A stretch of DNA of 64,000 nt from Torreya grandis (GCA_037957365.1 JARHVA010002371.1:1054001-1118000); one strand, 5' to 3'. Shown: positions 46,310-59,670, counted from the first letter of the stretch. Notes: a model not told the origin generated them from the sequence alone. Translations and numbers: made by a program.

Positions 46310-49300
46310 ATTATATAAATGCAACAAAGTGAAATGACTAAGATAAAGGAAAAATAAGCATACCTAGATGTACCTAAGAGGTGAAGCCGATGAATATGGA
46401 TCTGATTATGTGAATCATTCTCTATTACATGTCCTACAAATGAAATGTACATATATCAGTCATTACTTAAGAGTTATCAAAATAAAATATAAAACTAAGT
46501 AAAGGGATAAGAGAGAGTAAATGAATTAATACACCTCACTAAGCACATGAACCAATACATAAACTTGGTGACAACTTGTGTGTGTGTGTATAGTGATAAA
46601 TTAATGAATAAATTGGATTGAGATAATGTTTTGCTCAATCCCCATGTGTGGGTGGCTCAAGAACTCAATCTGAATTTGACTCCATCATTGCCCACCCATA
46701 CTTGGTGGATCATGACCTATGAATAGCTTGGATTAGACTGATGGTGTATCCAACCATCTCATGTAGGTGGATCAATAACTCAAGTAGACTATGGATCCAT
46801 CATTTAATACCAATGTGTAATAGATGTATCTAAAATAGAAACGTAATGTAAATAAAAATTTCTAACTAGAGATGTTGGCTCTACAACCACTTGGGTATAT
46901 TGGGTAGCTCTAGGCCACTCAAGAATGTAAACCACTATATATAGATTAAGGCATGAATCTAGTGTGTAAGCTAGAACATGGTGTTTGATGTATAAAATGT
47001 AGAGAATGACATGGATTTCATCACTCCATTTGATCAATGGTGTATAAGTGAGCATACAAAAATAATATGGCATGCACATGCCTTTAAATCTAATATCTAA
47101 GCATATGGATTCTATATTGAGTTGTAGTAATCTATATCTAAATATTTGAACTATAAATGGAATGGTCATGCCATACATGATGCCCCAAATTTGATAAATT
47201 TGGTATGAATCTGATCTAAACTGAGCAAAACTAGTAAATCTATAATTGAACCTATGCAAACCTAGACTATACCTATTATACTTTTCAAGCTAATCTGAAC
47301 TTTTTTGAAAATGAGGCTATTGGATAGTAGTACCATGTGGTGTTATTGTCCCAATTTGGGTGCTAATTTTTTATTATTCTAATTTCTATGCAACTATAAT
47401 TGATCTTTATGTCACTATTTCCCATTATATTTACCTGAGTTTGATTTTTGTAATCTGAGCTTGTGCTAAAAATTTTACTCTGAGTGCACCAAGATATCCT
47501 GATCTCTATGACAAACTCTTTTGAATGATCCCTATTTTGAGTGGAGTTGTTGAACATGTGAAATAATTATCCTCAAAATAAAAACTCTAAAAAATGTGTG
47601 TTAGCTAGAGCATATATGATATCTATATAATAATCCAATATAATGTGCATACATAACATCAAAATGTAAGCTAATATGAGAATAAGTATTTAATGTGTGA
47701 TGTATGTTATGATATAACATTAACAAGGCTATCAAGATAGATATAATAATATATGTGAACAAAAAATCTAAGCAATAATTGAGTAGTTACCTAGGGGGAA
47801 GGGGTGTGATGTCTGTCACAACACCTAAGTAAGAAGGGGAGATGCATGAGGTGTCTCATAGCTTCCAAAATTAAAGTGTGTAACAATCAAGAGACAAGTG
47901 TCATGGCTATGGTGCATAAAATAAATCATACATACAACACACATGAGGCAATAAAAATAGGCCAAGGGACCATAATACAAGGGACATGGGCACATGTCAC
48001 TAAATCTAAGAAAGCAAGACATACAAGGACATGTTCAAATGCCACATATGCAAATAAAAAACAATTTGGATTATATAAACATAGAAGGACATGGTCAAAT
48101 GTTTACATACATAATCAAGAAAACACACACAAGGATATGGTACATGTCCAAATCATACATACAGTGAAAATAATTGGTGTAGATCTATAGAGCAATGACA
48201 TATTTAAATGCCCTCAAATAGCAGAAGCATAGATACACAATCAAGTCTAAACTAGGAAATCTAGAAATTAAAGTGTACATGAACATGTAAAACAAATCTA
48301 TATAAGATCCAAGATGTATATATAGTGAGTTTAAAGCAATAGTATCTAGAAAAAAATCTGAGTAAGTGTAGCATGATCAATATCAAGATATAAAAATGTT
48401 AAATCTATAGTCTAGAGTTTAGGAAGATGTAACATGGTAATCACAACTATGTATAGGGTACCCTCAAATGGGTAAATGTGCCAAATTAAGAACTTGTGTA
48501 TCTATGTATATTCCACAATGGGTACATAATAGTAAATCTAGATTAGTGTAGTGGGTTTGAGTGTTGTAATCAATCTGAAAGCACTCAACAAGAATTATGA
48601 TAAAATTGACTATACTAATATAAATAGCATATGTAGTGTTTGGAAAATATAAAAGATGTAAACATGGAAATGCATACAATCTATAATATTGTGTATTTTT
48701 AAAGTAAATATTTGAATGTTTTTTGTGTTTTTTAAATATTATATTTTTTTTTATATTTTATGGATATAATTTATGTATAAACAATAAGAAAATTAACCTA
48801 TATATAAGGAGAAATAAATAAGGAAAGTATGTATAATAAGGGAGTAATGATACTAACCAATGAGTCTCATGGGAGACTCACTATAAATGTGGCCTATGTC
48901 AAATAAAGGAATAATGACCATGCGTGTTGTATGAAAAGGTAACTATGATCCTAGAACTTGCTATATTAAATGATTTATAGCTAGCATTGGTTGTGAAGTG
49001 ATGTTAAGAATCCATGAAATGGATTTTGGTATCTTATGAACTATAGGGGTCCTAGGGACCTTTCTGTTAGAAGAAAGTATAGCTAGCATGGGTACCCTAT
49101 GCTAAAAACCTTGAGAACTTAATAATATTGATCTCAAAAGAAAATGAGTAGAGGGAGGCCCTCTAAAATTTGAAATATATATCTGATGTAGGGGTCTCTC
49201 TAATAATGGTCTCTTTAAAAGAGTATGTGTACGTAGTGACACTATAGGAATAGACCTCACCTACACTTATGACTCCACTAAACTCTATGGTGTACTGAGA

Positions 49301-49429
49301 GGAATTATGGTCATAGTTTTCACTGGTAACTGAGTTATAACTAATAACTAAGTTGTAATTGGTAATTGAGTTGTAACTGGTTATGGGACAAGTAAAGGAT
49401 ACTCATATGAAAGATCCTCAACTGTGATC
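46310..49429 (-). other. Internal non-coding part of the second gypsy element
   Basis: The position where pol is expected, but no RT, RNase H or integrase motif was found in any minus-strand frame. The open frames at 46804-47259 (-), 47846-48190 (+) and 48464-48679 (-) show no motif. The 151-codon frame is the longest but is unrecognised. Confidence 0.5.
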
Positions 49430-49760
49430 ACCTAATTTGTATGTATATCTTTAAGGCATTTGTGCATGGTATATGGGATGGCTTATAGTTGTATTCATGG
49501 CCTACCTAATAACATGCCAAATGTGTCCTCACTAGGTATTACTAAGAATTTACTCACCACATGTACTGGTCCAGCCTATAGTGGAAGTACAATCTCCCCA
49601 ATGGAGTTCTAAACATGGCCACTAAAACCACAAATAAATATGTTTATAGGATATATATCTTGATTTGAATACCCTAAATGTTTTATAAGTGTGATAGTGC
49701 ACATGTTAATACTTGACCCATTATAAAACACAACACTCTAAATAAGATGATGATATATGT
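49430..49760 (-). pseudogene. Aspartic protease of the second gypsy element
   Basis: Reads LIKHLGYSNQDIYPINIFIC, GFSGHV, SIGEIVLPL, GPVHVVSKFLVI and EDTFGMLLGRP, a close fit to the Tat protease C-terminal half. The N-terminal active-site motif is not clear (a GSSIN-like string where D-x-G-S-x-L-N is expected). Three or more stops. The gap to gag (49,760-50,030) is unrecognised. Confidence 0.65.
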
Positions 49761-50029
49761 AGGCTCATATAAAGAGTGCATATAAATCTAAATCATCATC
49801 AATGATCTACTCTAAAAAAGTGATGAGTGGTCTAACTAGTACTATTATATGATACACACCAATGATATTGTGTAGGGGGTGTGCATCCCCTGTAGTAGTG
49901 TGATATAATGTTTGGTGGTGGATGTGCCTAATACATGTGGTGAACACCTAAAGTGCCCCTTCCTTCATTTTTTATATGTTTTTGAAATTAATCTAAGAAT
50001 ATTTTCAATGCCTTAACTTTCATTTGTTA

Positions 50030-51497
50030 AATTTTGGGTGCCTCTATGGGTGTGCCCACATCAATTAAGTTGGCCTCTATCAAATCTTTTATATTATGTT
50101 TCAATGTCATGCATCAGTTTATTTTATGGCTTGGTGCCCTATGATATTTATCAAATTCATTAGAATCATATATTTTTGGAAGATGTGTTGTATGAATCTC
50201 TTTGATGAGAGGGAGAGATATGACATTGTATTCTAGGAGCTGATATAACACATGTGCTAGTGATTATGGAATATTAGTGAAAACTCTCTATGGGGGAGAT
50301 GATAAAACTAGGCAAGGAGATGGCTTTGAAGATATGTTGATTGTGTCCTTTGGATCACTCTTGTTTTTAGTGGCACTTACTTTCTATGGAAGTTTACTAT
50401 AAATATTAGTAGTTGATTATGATCTACTTGTATATTTTATTTTATTGATAGAGAGAAACTTGAATTCTCTATATTTCACCATGTGGAATAAATCTGTCAA
50501 GGTTAAAAACTTCTTGAACAAGATGGCTTCATGTAATGCTAGTAGTAGGATCTATTTGAATATGTATTGGAGATCTCTATCTATCATGGGGATAATCAAC
50601 TTTGCCAATATAGTCTTATATTGCAAGACATATTCTATAATAAGTTCATTGGATTTTTGCTTGAGTTACATTACTTAAGCATATGAGATCTTATCACTAA
50701 TTTTTATTGAGAAGTGCACTAAAAATATATCTACCAATGAATTGAATGCAATGAAAGACTAATTTGGTAGATCATAAAACCATTATCAGGCATATTCCTT
50801 TAGATTGTGTGTAAATAAATTAGTGAGGATCTAATCATTAGACACGTATTCCAAACATGCTATGTGGAAAGCTTAGAGTTGGTGCTCTAGGTCACCCTTA
50901 CCATCATACAATGTAAGTTTACATGACACAAATCCAGATGGTAAAGGAGTTTCCACTATGTGATGTGCCAAAGGTGTATGTAAGAGAACATGAGAATTCA
51001 AGGCATGTGATGGCCTAGTAGCTCCTTGCTCAATATGTATCACCTTAGCCTAAAAATAATGAACCCCATGTATAATGGATTATACATATAGATAAGATGA
51101 ACTAGCCATAGGAGGTGTAGCTTCTACTAAAGGTTGCCGAGTTAAAGATGGTTGTTGTACAAGATGAATTAGCCTAAAAGTAGTTGTAACAAAGTTCTTA
51201 TCTAGGGGAGTATAAGATTAACCATTATTTGATTTGTTCTTTATTTCCATTATGGCTTGTAAAATCTACGAATAATCATGAGGCTATTTTTGAAGTCTAT
51301 CTCTAAAGATCTATAAACTCTCATACTTATTGACTATGAGATTTCATTGTTAACTAGGGGAGAGTATCTTGCTTCCCATATTATATATCATCTTGATCTT
51401 GATTGTGTTGCTCATATTTGAATGCATTATCATTGAATTCCACATAACTAGGGTGTGAAGGATCAATGATGGGAGTTTTAACTAGTCCCTTATCCAT
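50030..51497 (-). pseudogene. gag of the second gypsy element
   Basis: The likely start is the ATG at 51497 (MDKGLVKTPII). The frame then reads PMASSSYLYV, LPSGFVSCKLTLYDGKGD, LEHQL, AFHIACLEYVSND, LKEYA, WFYDLPN and LKQKSNELIIEYV. It next reads LAKLIIPMIDRDLQYIF, and near 50,150-50,030 YDSNEFDKYHRAPSHKIN followed by LKHNIKDLIEANLI. The last is the degraded finger and helix typical of Tat gag. About ten stops are scattered through it. It would form the particle shell. Confidence 0.7.
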
Positions 51498-51756
51498 GTT
51501 ATAAGCTCAAATAGAAGGAAACTTAGTATGCTCAATAAGATTACCAATAAGCCTAACACTTCTTATTAAGGGAAGAGATATAAATTTTTTATATGGCATA
51601 TAGTAAACAATGTGAAATATGGAAGCTAAAATAAAATGTATAAAATAATAAAATATTAACACAATGAATGAAAATAAGAAAAAGTAAGGATACAAAACCT
51701 GGTAGCATCCAGGGTTAGGGTTTGAATAGTATTCAAAGTAAGTCAAGTTCACCAAA

Positions 51757-52583
51757 TATTTTAACCTTTTAGAACTTATATGAATGTAAATCCTATGTTG
51801 TTAAAGGATTGAGTATAGTAAATTAGGGTAGAAATATGCAATAAATTCAACCATTGATTTGTTACAAAATTACTAAATTTGACCTTTCTAATAATAATAA
51901 ATAATGTAAATGAAAACTTAGCTAGAAAATGATCGAGATGGATGAACTAGAGGTTAAAAACTAAGGTATAAGCTAGTATTAACATAAAAAAAAGATCCAA
52001 GTGTCAAAACCCCTCCTAGACAGTAACACTCTAATTAGACAGTAGTACCATGTGGAACTAGTGTCCTCTATGTAGAACTATTCTAAGCTTTTGGGTGTAC
52101 CTGTGTCTGGGTATGTCATGATTGTTCTTGCATGCACAAGTTTTGAAACCCTATAGATAACCTATTTTGATTGATTATATGATCAAGACCTAATCTTCCA
52201 TGTTTTTAGGGCATTCAATTGATACAATTAGTAAAGTGTGTTGTTAGTGGATAGGTTAGACATCCTCAACACCCCACTATGATGAGAGTTTATTACATAA
52301 CAATACTCCAAAGAAGGATCCATCTTGATGTAGTTTTTCCCACCTAAGTGCTAGTGCAAGTAAAAGTTAAGCTAGTATGATTGTAGATCTAAGTGATTTA
52401 AATGTGCTTGAGATTGGAAATTTGAGTAATCTAAGATTATGAATGTTGTAGATGGTAGTATGTAGAAATAAGGAAAAATAAGGATTGATAACATTAATTA
52501 TTCATAATTTATTGTGAGTTTGCATGTGTAATTTTCATCTAATTTCCATCTAATTTCTATCTAGTGGTTAGAGGTCTAAAAAT

Positions 52584-52668
<85 letters not shown>

Positions 52669-52903
52669 TGCTTATGTAGGTGATAAAAGAGGTCTAGGCT
52701 AATCCTAAGTGGTCTAAGATTTGAAAATATATCCATTTTTGATGAAAGAATGAGGGTTTAGGATTGTATTAGGGATGTCTATGGTCCGTATAAAGGATGA
52801 ATGAGTGTGAAAATAGGCCCTAAGATAGGTCTAGGGATAAGCTAGGGATAGGTGGTCTCAATTCATACTCTTAAGATTCAAGTGTCATTTTTAGGTGATT
52901 ATA
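51757..52903 (-). repeat. 5' LTR of the second gypsy element
   Basis: 1,147 bp, matching 44955-46295 along most of its length, starting TATTTTAACC in plus orientation in both. Confidence 0.78.
52587..52666. repeat. (GT)40 microsatellite in the right LTR
   Basis: 80 bp of uninterrupted GT at the place where the left LTR has (CA)69, with LTR flanks aligned in the same orientation. Confidence 0.97.
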
Positions 52904-52908
52904 GATTC
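52904..52908. repeat. Target-site duplication GATTC (right copy)
   Basis: Matches 44950-44954. Confidence 0.8.
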
Positions 52909-54639
52909 ATTCACAACATCATAAACAACCTTAAGTATAAACCAAGCAATAAATTCAAGAATACAACCATCAATGCACACATGTAATTTAGAGGTCATGG
53001 CCATGCCAATAAAACATAAGGTCTCTTTATTTTTTACTTTCCATTTCTCTTAGATGTCGGTGGTAGTAAGTTTTCATTATGTTTGGGGTCCTTACCATAT
53101 ACTATTCACACTATGTGTTTGAAGGTGAAAATATATGGCATATACCGTTTTCATATGTGGTAGTTGGTTGATGTGAGTTTAAATTTGGGCAATAATTAAG
53201 TCATTGTGTGGTGAAATATCACCTAATATTGGAAACCAAAATTCAAAAAAAATCACCAAAACACTTTAAGATGTGAGGAGGAGGGACAAAAATGCCAAAA
53301 AATGATGGGCTTAATAGAATTACTCATAATGGGTCAATAAAAAATACAATGACTAGTTATAGGTTGAGATTGCAAAAAACACAATAGATTTGAAAAAAAA
53401 ACTACTAAATGTTTAATAGAACCATAAAATAATTTAGTGCACCATAATAGTTGCAATGAAAATGATTATTAAAGTGGTTTTAAAAAAATATGAAGTTTTT
53501 ATCTAAAAGTGTTGGTTAACCAATGTGAAACCAATTGAGATCAATTAACTTGTAAATGTAAGTCCACAATAAAATATAATGCATTAAGTAAGCTAAGTTT
53601 AGTAATTTAAAACTTGAATGGTGCCGATTTTAATAGTTTTAATGTTGATGAAAAGGTACGTTATAAATAATCGGCATTTGCAAAAGAGAATTATATGAAT
53701 AAAAAATCCTTCCTTGTTTTTTGAAAAAAACTTTGCCATGCTAGGATAATGAAAGAATGAATTAAAAAGAAACCACTTATATGTATGAATTACAAGTGTA
53801 TATATTTGGAAAGAGCAAGAAAGATTTTAAATATTATATAATGGATACTCTCATGCATTAACCTAAGCATATGTAGTGAATTTAATAGAGATTTAGTTAT
53901 AAAAACCAAAATGATATAAAGTTAAATATTAATTAAAGGCTAGAAACAAGTAAAGAGGAATTACCAAGGCTCAAAATAAATAAATAAATAAATAGTGACT
54001 TATATACCAGGAAAAGCACTAGACAAAGGAATTTAAAGGGCATTAGGAACTTGAGGATATAAAAAGATAAGCAATGCACTAATGTTTAAAAAAAACTAAA
54101 AATAATAATTCACATTATAGAAGGTGAGAATAATAATAGATAACAAAGGGAACATTAAGCATAGAAGGGACGAAGATAAACCAAAAACATAGAGGTTAGA
54201 GAAGGAAGTAGTTGTGAAAAATAGATAAGAACTAGCTGAGTAGAGGAAAATGTAGTACATTACAAGTAAATCATAGAGTTTAAAAATTATGCATAATCCA
54301 AAATTTGCACATAGACTAAAGGAATCATATAGTTACAAAAACTACACAAAAATACATGGATGTAATGCTGAAGTGAATTAGAGCTAGAACTTATAAATAG
54401 ATATATAAGAGACAAGAGTTTTGTTTAGAAGAATATTAAAATAAAATAAATGTGTAGAGAGAAAAAGAGATAAATAATAATAAATCTCCCCACAAAGTAA
54501 AGACTATAAATGGTGACAAGACTTAGATGAAGACAGACATATAAATACATAAGTCAGAATTCAAAAAACTAAAAGATAAATGAAATGTACTATGCATACA
54601 CAAGATGGATCTAAAAGTGTCTATGAATATCAAAGTACA
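52909..54639. other. No recognisable gene
   Basis: Very AT-rich. Nothing supportable on either strand. Confidence 0.5.
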
Positions 54640-55082
54640 TAAACAACACAACACAGAGATTTAAGGTGGGAAAACCTCAATGAGGTGAAAAACCCATAAG
54701 ATTATAATTATTCAAATATGAGAAATGAATCCAACCCCGATATAATTCTTCTTGATCTCACTTTTTCTTTGTGATTTCACAAAACTCACAAATTGAATAT
54801 GATCAAATAATTTCATATTCATGATATGATTTCACAATAGGGTAAAAACCCTATTTATAGTGAAATATCAAAGGAGGTGACCATTGTGAAAATAACATGT
54901 ACATCCATCCTAATAGAAACTAATTAATTAATATACTATGATAAATATTAAACAACTATAATATGATTATTTATTTATTCAATGATTATACCTTGAGTTA
55001 AAAAATATATATATTATTTATTATTTAATAATTACCAAGATTAAGGGACATATAGGACCACTTATGATTAATTATTCTATCA
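54640..55082 (-). repeat. 3' LTR of the third copia element (outer edge approximate)
   Basis: In element orientation it starts TGATAGAATAATTAATC at 55082, right after the polypurine tract. Near its far end is a CAACACAGAGATTTAAGGTGG-like segment common in plant copia LTRs. A minus-strand TATAAATAG box lies at 54851-54859. The true outer edge may be 50-150 bp further left. Confidence 0.5.
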
Positions 55083-55095
55083 CTCCCCATTAATA
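55083..55095 (-). promoter_or_regulatory. Polypurine tract of the third copia element
   Basis: Minus-strand TATTAATGGGGAG next to the LTR start TGATAG. Confidence 0.55.
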
Positions 55096-55479
55096 TTGAG
55101 TGGGGACTAATGCCATAGTCACCTTAAAAAAATGAATTATATTATGCACATACTTGAATTATCTAAGAACCTTCATCATGCCAAACATCACCTTTTGAAA
55201 CAAAAAGAATTATAATCTATAAACTATTTCAAAATAAGTTTGGACTAGCATGATCGTGAGACTACATCTTCTCTTGAATAATCATTTAAGCATATTTAGA
55301 GCCTTTTATAACATAAGGACCTCCATTAAAAATTATGTTTTTTTAATGTATTGGGGTACAAAATTAAAACTTTCACACAAAGTTTATTCAAATCACATAA
55401 ATTCTACATGAAGTTTACAATGCTTTACAATGAGAATAAGTATAGATAAAGAGAATAAACACATGGCTATTAGGAAGTG

Positions 55480-55812
55480 GCATTGTTATGCACACTCTCT
55501 CTCAATGGCAATTCTGAGAGGTCTAACATTGCATGAAACTCATAAAACTTGGTAGCACCAAGTGGTTTTATGAAGATATCTATGACTTGTTTATTTATAA
55601 AATAGAACTAGAGATTAATATCATCATTGAGGAATTTCTCTTAGCTGAAATGCACATGATAATTAATGTGTTTAGTTTTTTAGTGTTACACAACTTTGGC
55701 TATCACAATGAATGATGGTACTTTGAGAAACATCCAAATTAAGTTCTTCCAACAACCTTTGCAGTCACATGTCTTCTTTAGAATCTTTCATAACACTTCT
55801 ATACTTAGCTTC

Positions 55813-55856
<44 letters not shown>

Positions 55857-56290
55857 GTTGATTCTGTCTTTTCCAAGTGATAGAACCTACACCAAACTTA
55901 AACATATATATCCAAAAGTAGATTTGTGATCTAAATTATCACTAGTATGGTCAACATCACAATAACCATATAAATTATCAATGGACAAATAAAATAAATC
56001 ATAATTTATAGTTCCTTTAATATAATGAATAATATTTTTAGCTAATTTCTAATGATCCAAATAAGGATCTTTCATAAATCTAGAAGCAACACTAACAACG
56101 TATGAAATATTTGACCTAGTAATAGTTAGATAAATCAAATTTCTAATAAGCTGTCTATACAAAGTAGGATTAAATTTTTCACATGTAGGTTTAGGATCAA
56201 TTTTAACACCAACTTCAATAGGATTAGTGGTAGATTTACAATCAATCATGTTAAACTTTAAAAAAAGATTATGTGCATACTCAAATTGTG
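55480..56290 (-). pseudogene. RNase H and end of RT of the third copia element
   Basis: 56049-56249 reads RNLIYLTITRSNISYVVSV, the end of the RT connection. Then KGTINYDLFY, SIDNLYGYCDVDHTSD (RNase H first Asp region) and ITWKRQNQPT. A Leu-Ser run encoded by a microsatellite follows, then LEAKYRSVMKDSKEDM, LQRLLEELNL and IIHCDSQSCV. The terminus near 55,560-55,500 reads HKTTWCYQV in a shifted frame. Several stops. Confidence 0.7.
55814..55853. repeat. (AG)20 microsatellite inside the RNase H coding sequence
   Basis: 40 bp of pure AG. On the coding strand it is (CT)n, giving alternating Leu-Ser exactly where copia RNase H has a Val-Ala-Leu-Ser block before Glu-Ala-x-Tyr. Confidence 0.95.
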
Positions 56291-56299
56291 ATATAACAA

Positions 56300-57104
56300 T
56301 TGAATTTTTATCCTAAAATATAGCCATTCTTAAAAAATGATGTAAAAATCCTAAATCAATCATTTCAAACATTTCACTTAGTTTATCCTTATATTTATGA
56401 ATTAAACTAGTTAGATTGACAATAATCAATAAATCATCAACATATAATATAATTAGAATCAAATGACCATTTTTGACTTTAACAAAGAGATCATTATCTA
56501 AATAGCAGTTAGAAAAACTCAATTCTTTGAAAAAATAAGTAATTTTAGAATACCAAGCTTGAGGAGCTTATTTTAAACCATACAAATATTTTTTTAAATT
56601 GCATATATAATATTCTTTATTAGGATCAATGAAAACTTTACGCTAAGTCATATAGATTCATTCTTCTAAATCACTATTTATAAATACATTATTAAAAATT
56701 ATTTGGTGGATAACCCAACCATTTTGGGTTAAAAGAGTAATAAGAAGTCTAACAGTACTCATTTTCATTATAGGATCAAAGGTTTCAACATAGTCAATCT
56801 CAGGTTTTTGAGTAAACATGTGAGTAATTAATCTAGTTTTAAACTTATTAATTTTATCAATTAAATTATATTTGATCTTATAAAGCCACCTACAACTCAT
56901 AATATGCCTTTTAGACAGAAGAGGGGTAAGATTCCAAGTTTGATTTTTAATTAAGACATTATATTTAGGTTGCATAACAACATTCCATCTATCATTTTGA
57001 GTGGTTTTGTCAAATGATTGAGGTTCACATTCATACATAGTCATTAAAGCATGATATGAATTTTGATTTCTAGTTAATTTAATAAGAATATCAATATTAG
57101 AAGA
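56300..57104 (-). pseudogene. Reverse transcriptase of the third copia element
   Basis: The 128-codon run at 56658-57044 holds NQTWNLTPLLSKRHIMSCRW, FKTRLITHMF, VETFDPIMKMSTVRLLITL and IHQIIFNNVFINSDLEE, where the catalytic Asp block (Q-x-D-V-x-x-A-F-L) has lost its Asp. 56313-56522 contains LIILYVDDLLIIVN with the YVDD box intact. Frames break near 56,525-56,655. Confidence 0.75.
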
Positions 57105-58330
57105 TTAAATTAAGGATTCTTCCCATTTAGGTATTTTAGATTGAACATGAAACTCAGGGGGTTCCTTAAACTCTAAGTTATCTATAACTGGATCAACTTC
57201 CTCAAGGGCATCTATTTCATCATAATGAAAAACATGAGAGTTAGGTTCATCAACAAAAGAACACTGAGGAGGATCTACAAAGAGCTCATAAAAAGATTTT
57301 TCAAGAATAATAACATTATTATTCTCAATAATATAACATTTAGAGGGATCATATATTCTTAAACCTTTTATCTTACCTCCATATCCTACAAAAATGTAAT
57401 AGTATGAAGTGGGGTCGAGCTTCTTCCTCTTAACTTTAAGGACAAAGATAGAAGCATGATTGCCAAAAATATTGAGATGACCCACACTAGGTTTCTTTTT
57501 ATTCCATATTTCTAAAGGGGTAGAAAGATGCAAAGCTTTGGTAGATAGGGACTCTATTCAGAATATGAACAACAATGTTCATGGCTTTGATCCATAAAAA
57601 TTTAAGAATATTTGAAGATTGCAATATTGTTCTAGTAATTTCTATGATGGTACAATTTTTCCTTTCAACAATACTATTTTGCTAAAGGGAATAGGTTATT
57701 GTTAGTTCCCTTTAAATACCACAACTAATGTAAAAAGAATCAAAAAATTTATTGACATATTCACCATCATTATTGGTTCTTAATCTTTTAATAGAAAAAT
57801 TAGATGTATTTGCAACACTAACTTTAAATTCTTTGAATTTAGATAACACATCAGATTTTTTTTTAAAAGAAAAAAAATAGATCATTCTAGTGTAATAGAA
57901 ATACCCATTAAGAGATACAACTTCAAGAGGTCATACAACATCACTATGAATCCATTCTAAAGGATGTGAGGAATTCACATCATGATTGTTTTGAAAGGGG
58001 TTAGTATGTTGTTTATCACATAAGCAACCCTCACAAGTTTTATGATGAGAATGGATAGAAGAAAGTTTAACAAAAAGATTATTTGTAGATATCTCATGTA
58101 AACTTCTAAAATTAACATGTCTTAATCTTTCATGTCATAACTGAGATTCATTCTTATTATGCAATAAAAGTAAACATATAGAAGGAGAAAAGATATATAA
58201 ACGATTCTTTTGAACACCTTCAACAATCAAGAAACCAGGTTGATTTTTAATGGATCAACTATATTTAAGTAATATTATAATAAAATTATCATTTGTAAGT
58301 TTAGAACATGATATCAATTTATTTTAAAGC
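57105..58330 (-). pseudogene. Integrase of the third copia element
   Basis: Order: LRHVNFRSLHEI, HHKTCEGCLCDKQ (Cys of the finger), PLEWIHSDVV, FYYTRMIYFFSFKKKS, RTNNDGEY (second Asp changed to Asn), SIVERKNCTI (catalytic Glu kept), then the open C-terminal run at 57105-57533. That run has PSVGHLNIFGNHASIFVLK, KLDPTSYYYIFVGYGGKIKG and an acidic tail. Stops elsewhere. Confidence 0.75.
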
Positions 58331-58439
58331 TTAAATACGTAGAAAACATTATTAATAATAACATTTGAAAATTTTGTTTTTCCATGTTTAGTTACTTCTA
58401 AATTTTTTTTTATCTAAAGTAATTTTTTTTAGAGATATC

Positions 58440-58530
58440 TCTAGAATCACATAAAATATTAAGTAAGAATGTCATATGAAGTGATGCACCACTATCTAAA
58501 ATCTATTCATTTTCATTTGAAGCACATAAA
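58440..58530 (-). pseudogene. Aspartic protease active-site segment of the third copia element
   Basis: Reads ILDSGASLHMTFLLNI after CASNENE and one stop. The DSGAS active site is intact, and the His-Met-Thr that follows is the copia pattern. The remainder of the protease, to about 58,330, is frameshifted. Confidence 0.75.
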
Positions 58531-59144
58531 ACATCATATAAAGTAATAATATTTGAATCTTGATTGTTATTCTGATTAGGGTTTTGATTCTTCTACTTAT
58601 TTTAATTAGATTTTTTCTCTTTACTATTTTTAGAAGTTTGATTGTTATTTTTATCCTTATTTTTATAATATATTTCCCTTCTATGATAAAATTTACCACA
58701 TAGATTGTAATTTCTATTAAACTTAGGTGCATGATTTTTATTACCATATTTCTTGTTCTCGTATTTGATTTTAATAGAATTTGGGTTAGATTTATGGTTT
58801 TTAGTGTTATAAAAAAAATTATTAAGAGTGAGAAGTGTCTAAGTAGAATTATCCTTAGAGTCAAAATTGGTCATAACTTACTCTTCTTGAATCATGAGAG
58901 TAGACAAGGTGGTAAGGTTAGGGATATCTTGTTTAGTTTGATACTTAGAATTCATAATTGAAATAAAATTTCTAAACTTTTCATGAATATTTAAATGAAT
59001 GATAAAATAAATCAAATGATCTTGAATCAAATTAAAATTAAATTCATCTAAATGAGTTTTAATGTTTTTAATTTTAGTTAAAAAATTAACAACTTTTTCA
59101 TCACCATTCGCAGGTGTAGTTAGAATTCAAGGATTAATTTAATG
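58531..59144 (-). pseudogene. gag (C-terminal part) of the third copia element
   Basis: At 58,660-58,800 the frame reads KYGNKNHAPKFNRNYNLCGKFYH, a zinc knuckle with its Cys and His partly lost, in an Asn/Lys-rich context. 58,860-59,144 reads as decayed capsid C-terminus. It is continuous in the host element with the duplicated block to the right. Confidence 0.55.
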
Positions 59145-59348
59145 ATCTTTGAAAGGCAAGTGCCTTCATGCATGGACTGAAGGAGTTTCCAAGTATCTCT
59201 AAGATACTCATAATTACCAATGTGGAGAAGGAATTCATCCTTAACACTCTGCAAGATAATGGACATAATTTCTTATGATCTCTATTAAAATGCATTAGTA
59301 AACTCAGGGGTTACATGTCATCTTAAAAAGACTTTTTCAATCCTAAAA
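59145..59348. repeat. 204-bp host duplication flanking the nested copia (left copy)
   Basis: Matches 63703-63906 with five differences by eye. It is gag capsid sequence of the host copia; on the minus strand it contains VKDEFLLHIGNYEYLRDTWK. It is followed by 11 bp (GCTTCATGTCA) found in neither host copy, before the LTR starts. Confidence 0.92.
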
Positions 59349-59425
59349 GCTTCATGTCATGTTAAGTTGTGGAGCTAAAAGCTTCATTGTTATGCAAATG
59401 TGGAGGTTGTTGGAGTAAGGCAGTC

Positions 59426-59545
59426 ATCGACATTGGTCAGAACCAACTGACATCGGTTAGGTTTGACCAAAATCTATCGCCATTGGTTAGGCATCGGCCA
59501 ACGTCGGTCATCTCCAAACAGATAGGAACCAACGTAGATCGCCTG
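59426..59545. repeat. GACATCGGTTAG-like motif cluster in the LTR
   Basis: Relatives of one motif occur at about 59427 (TCGACATTGGTCAG), 59447 (CTGACATCGGTTAGG), 59476 (TCGCCATTGGTTAGG), 59491 (GCATCGGCC) and 59501 (AACGTCGGTCA). The other LTR has a more decayed set. Confidence 0.7.
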
Positions 59546-59661
59546 TGCATTTCCAAAACTGTTAGTTAGATGAATAGTTAGTTTGATGAATAATCAGTTT
59601 GCATGTAAATACTTATTTTAGTCTTGAGTCTGCTTTTCTAATTATTGTTTATTTTGGGATC

Positions 59662-59670
59662 TATTTAAGA
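59662..59670 (+). promoter_or_regulatory. TATA-like box in the nested copia LTR
   Basis: TATTTAAGA, conserved at 62995-63003 in the other LTR, followed by an identical GACCCATGGGG block. A likely start of the R region. Confidence 0.4.

Noticed and set aside
46804..47259. 151-codon minus-strand frame as a gene
   Set aside because: No motif, AT-rich composition, and it lies in the pol-less interior of a decayed gypsy; length alone was not convincing.
58496..58864. 122-codon Ile/Lys-rich minus-strand frame as a protein
   Set aside because: It is a shifted frame over the Asn/Lys-rich gag region, where the adjacent frame shows the zinc knuckle.
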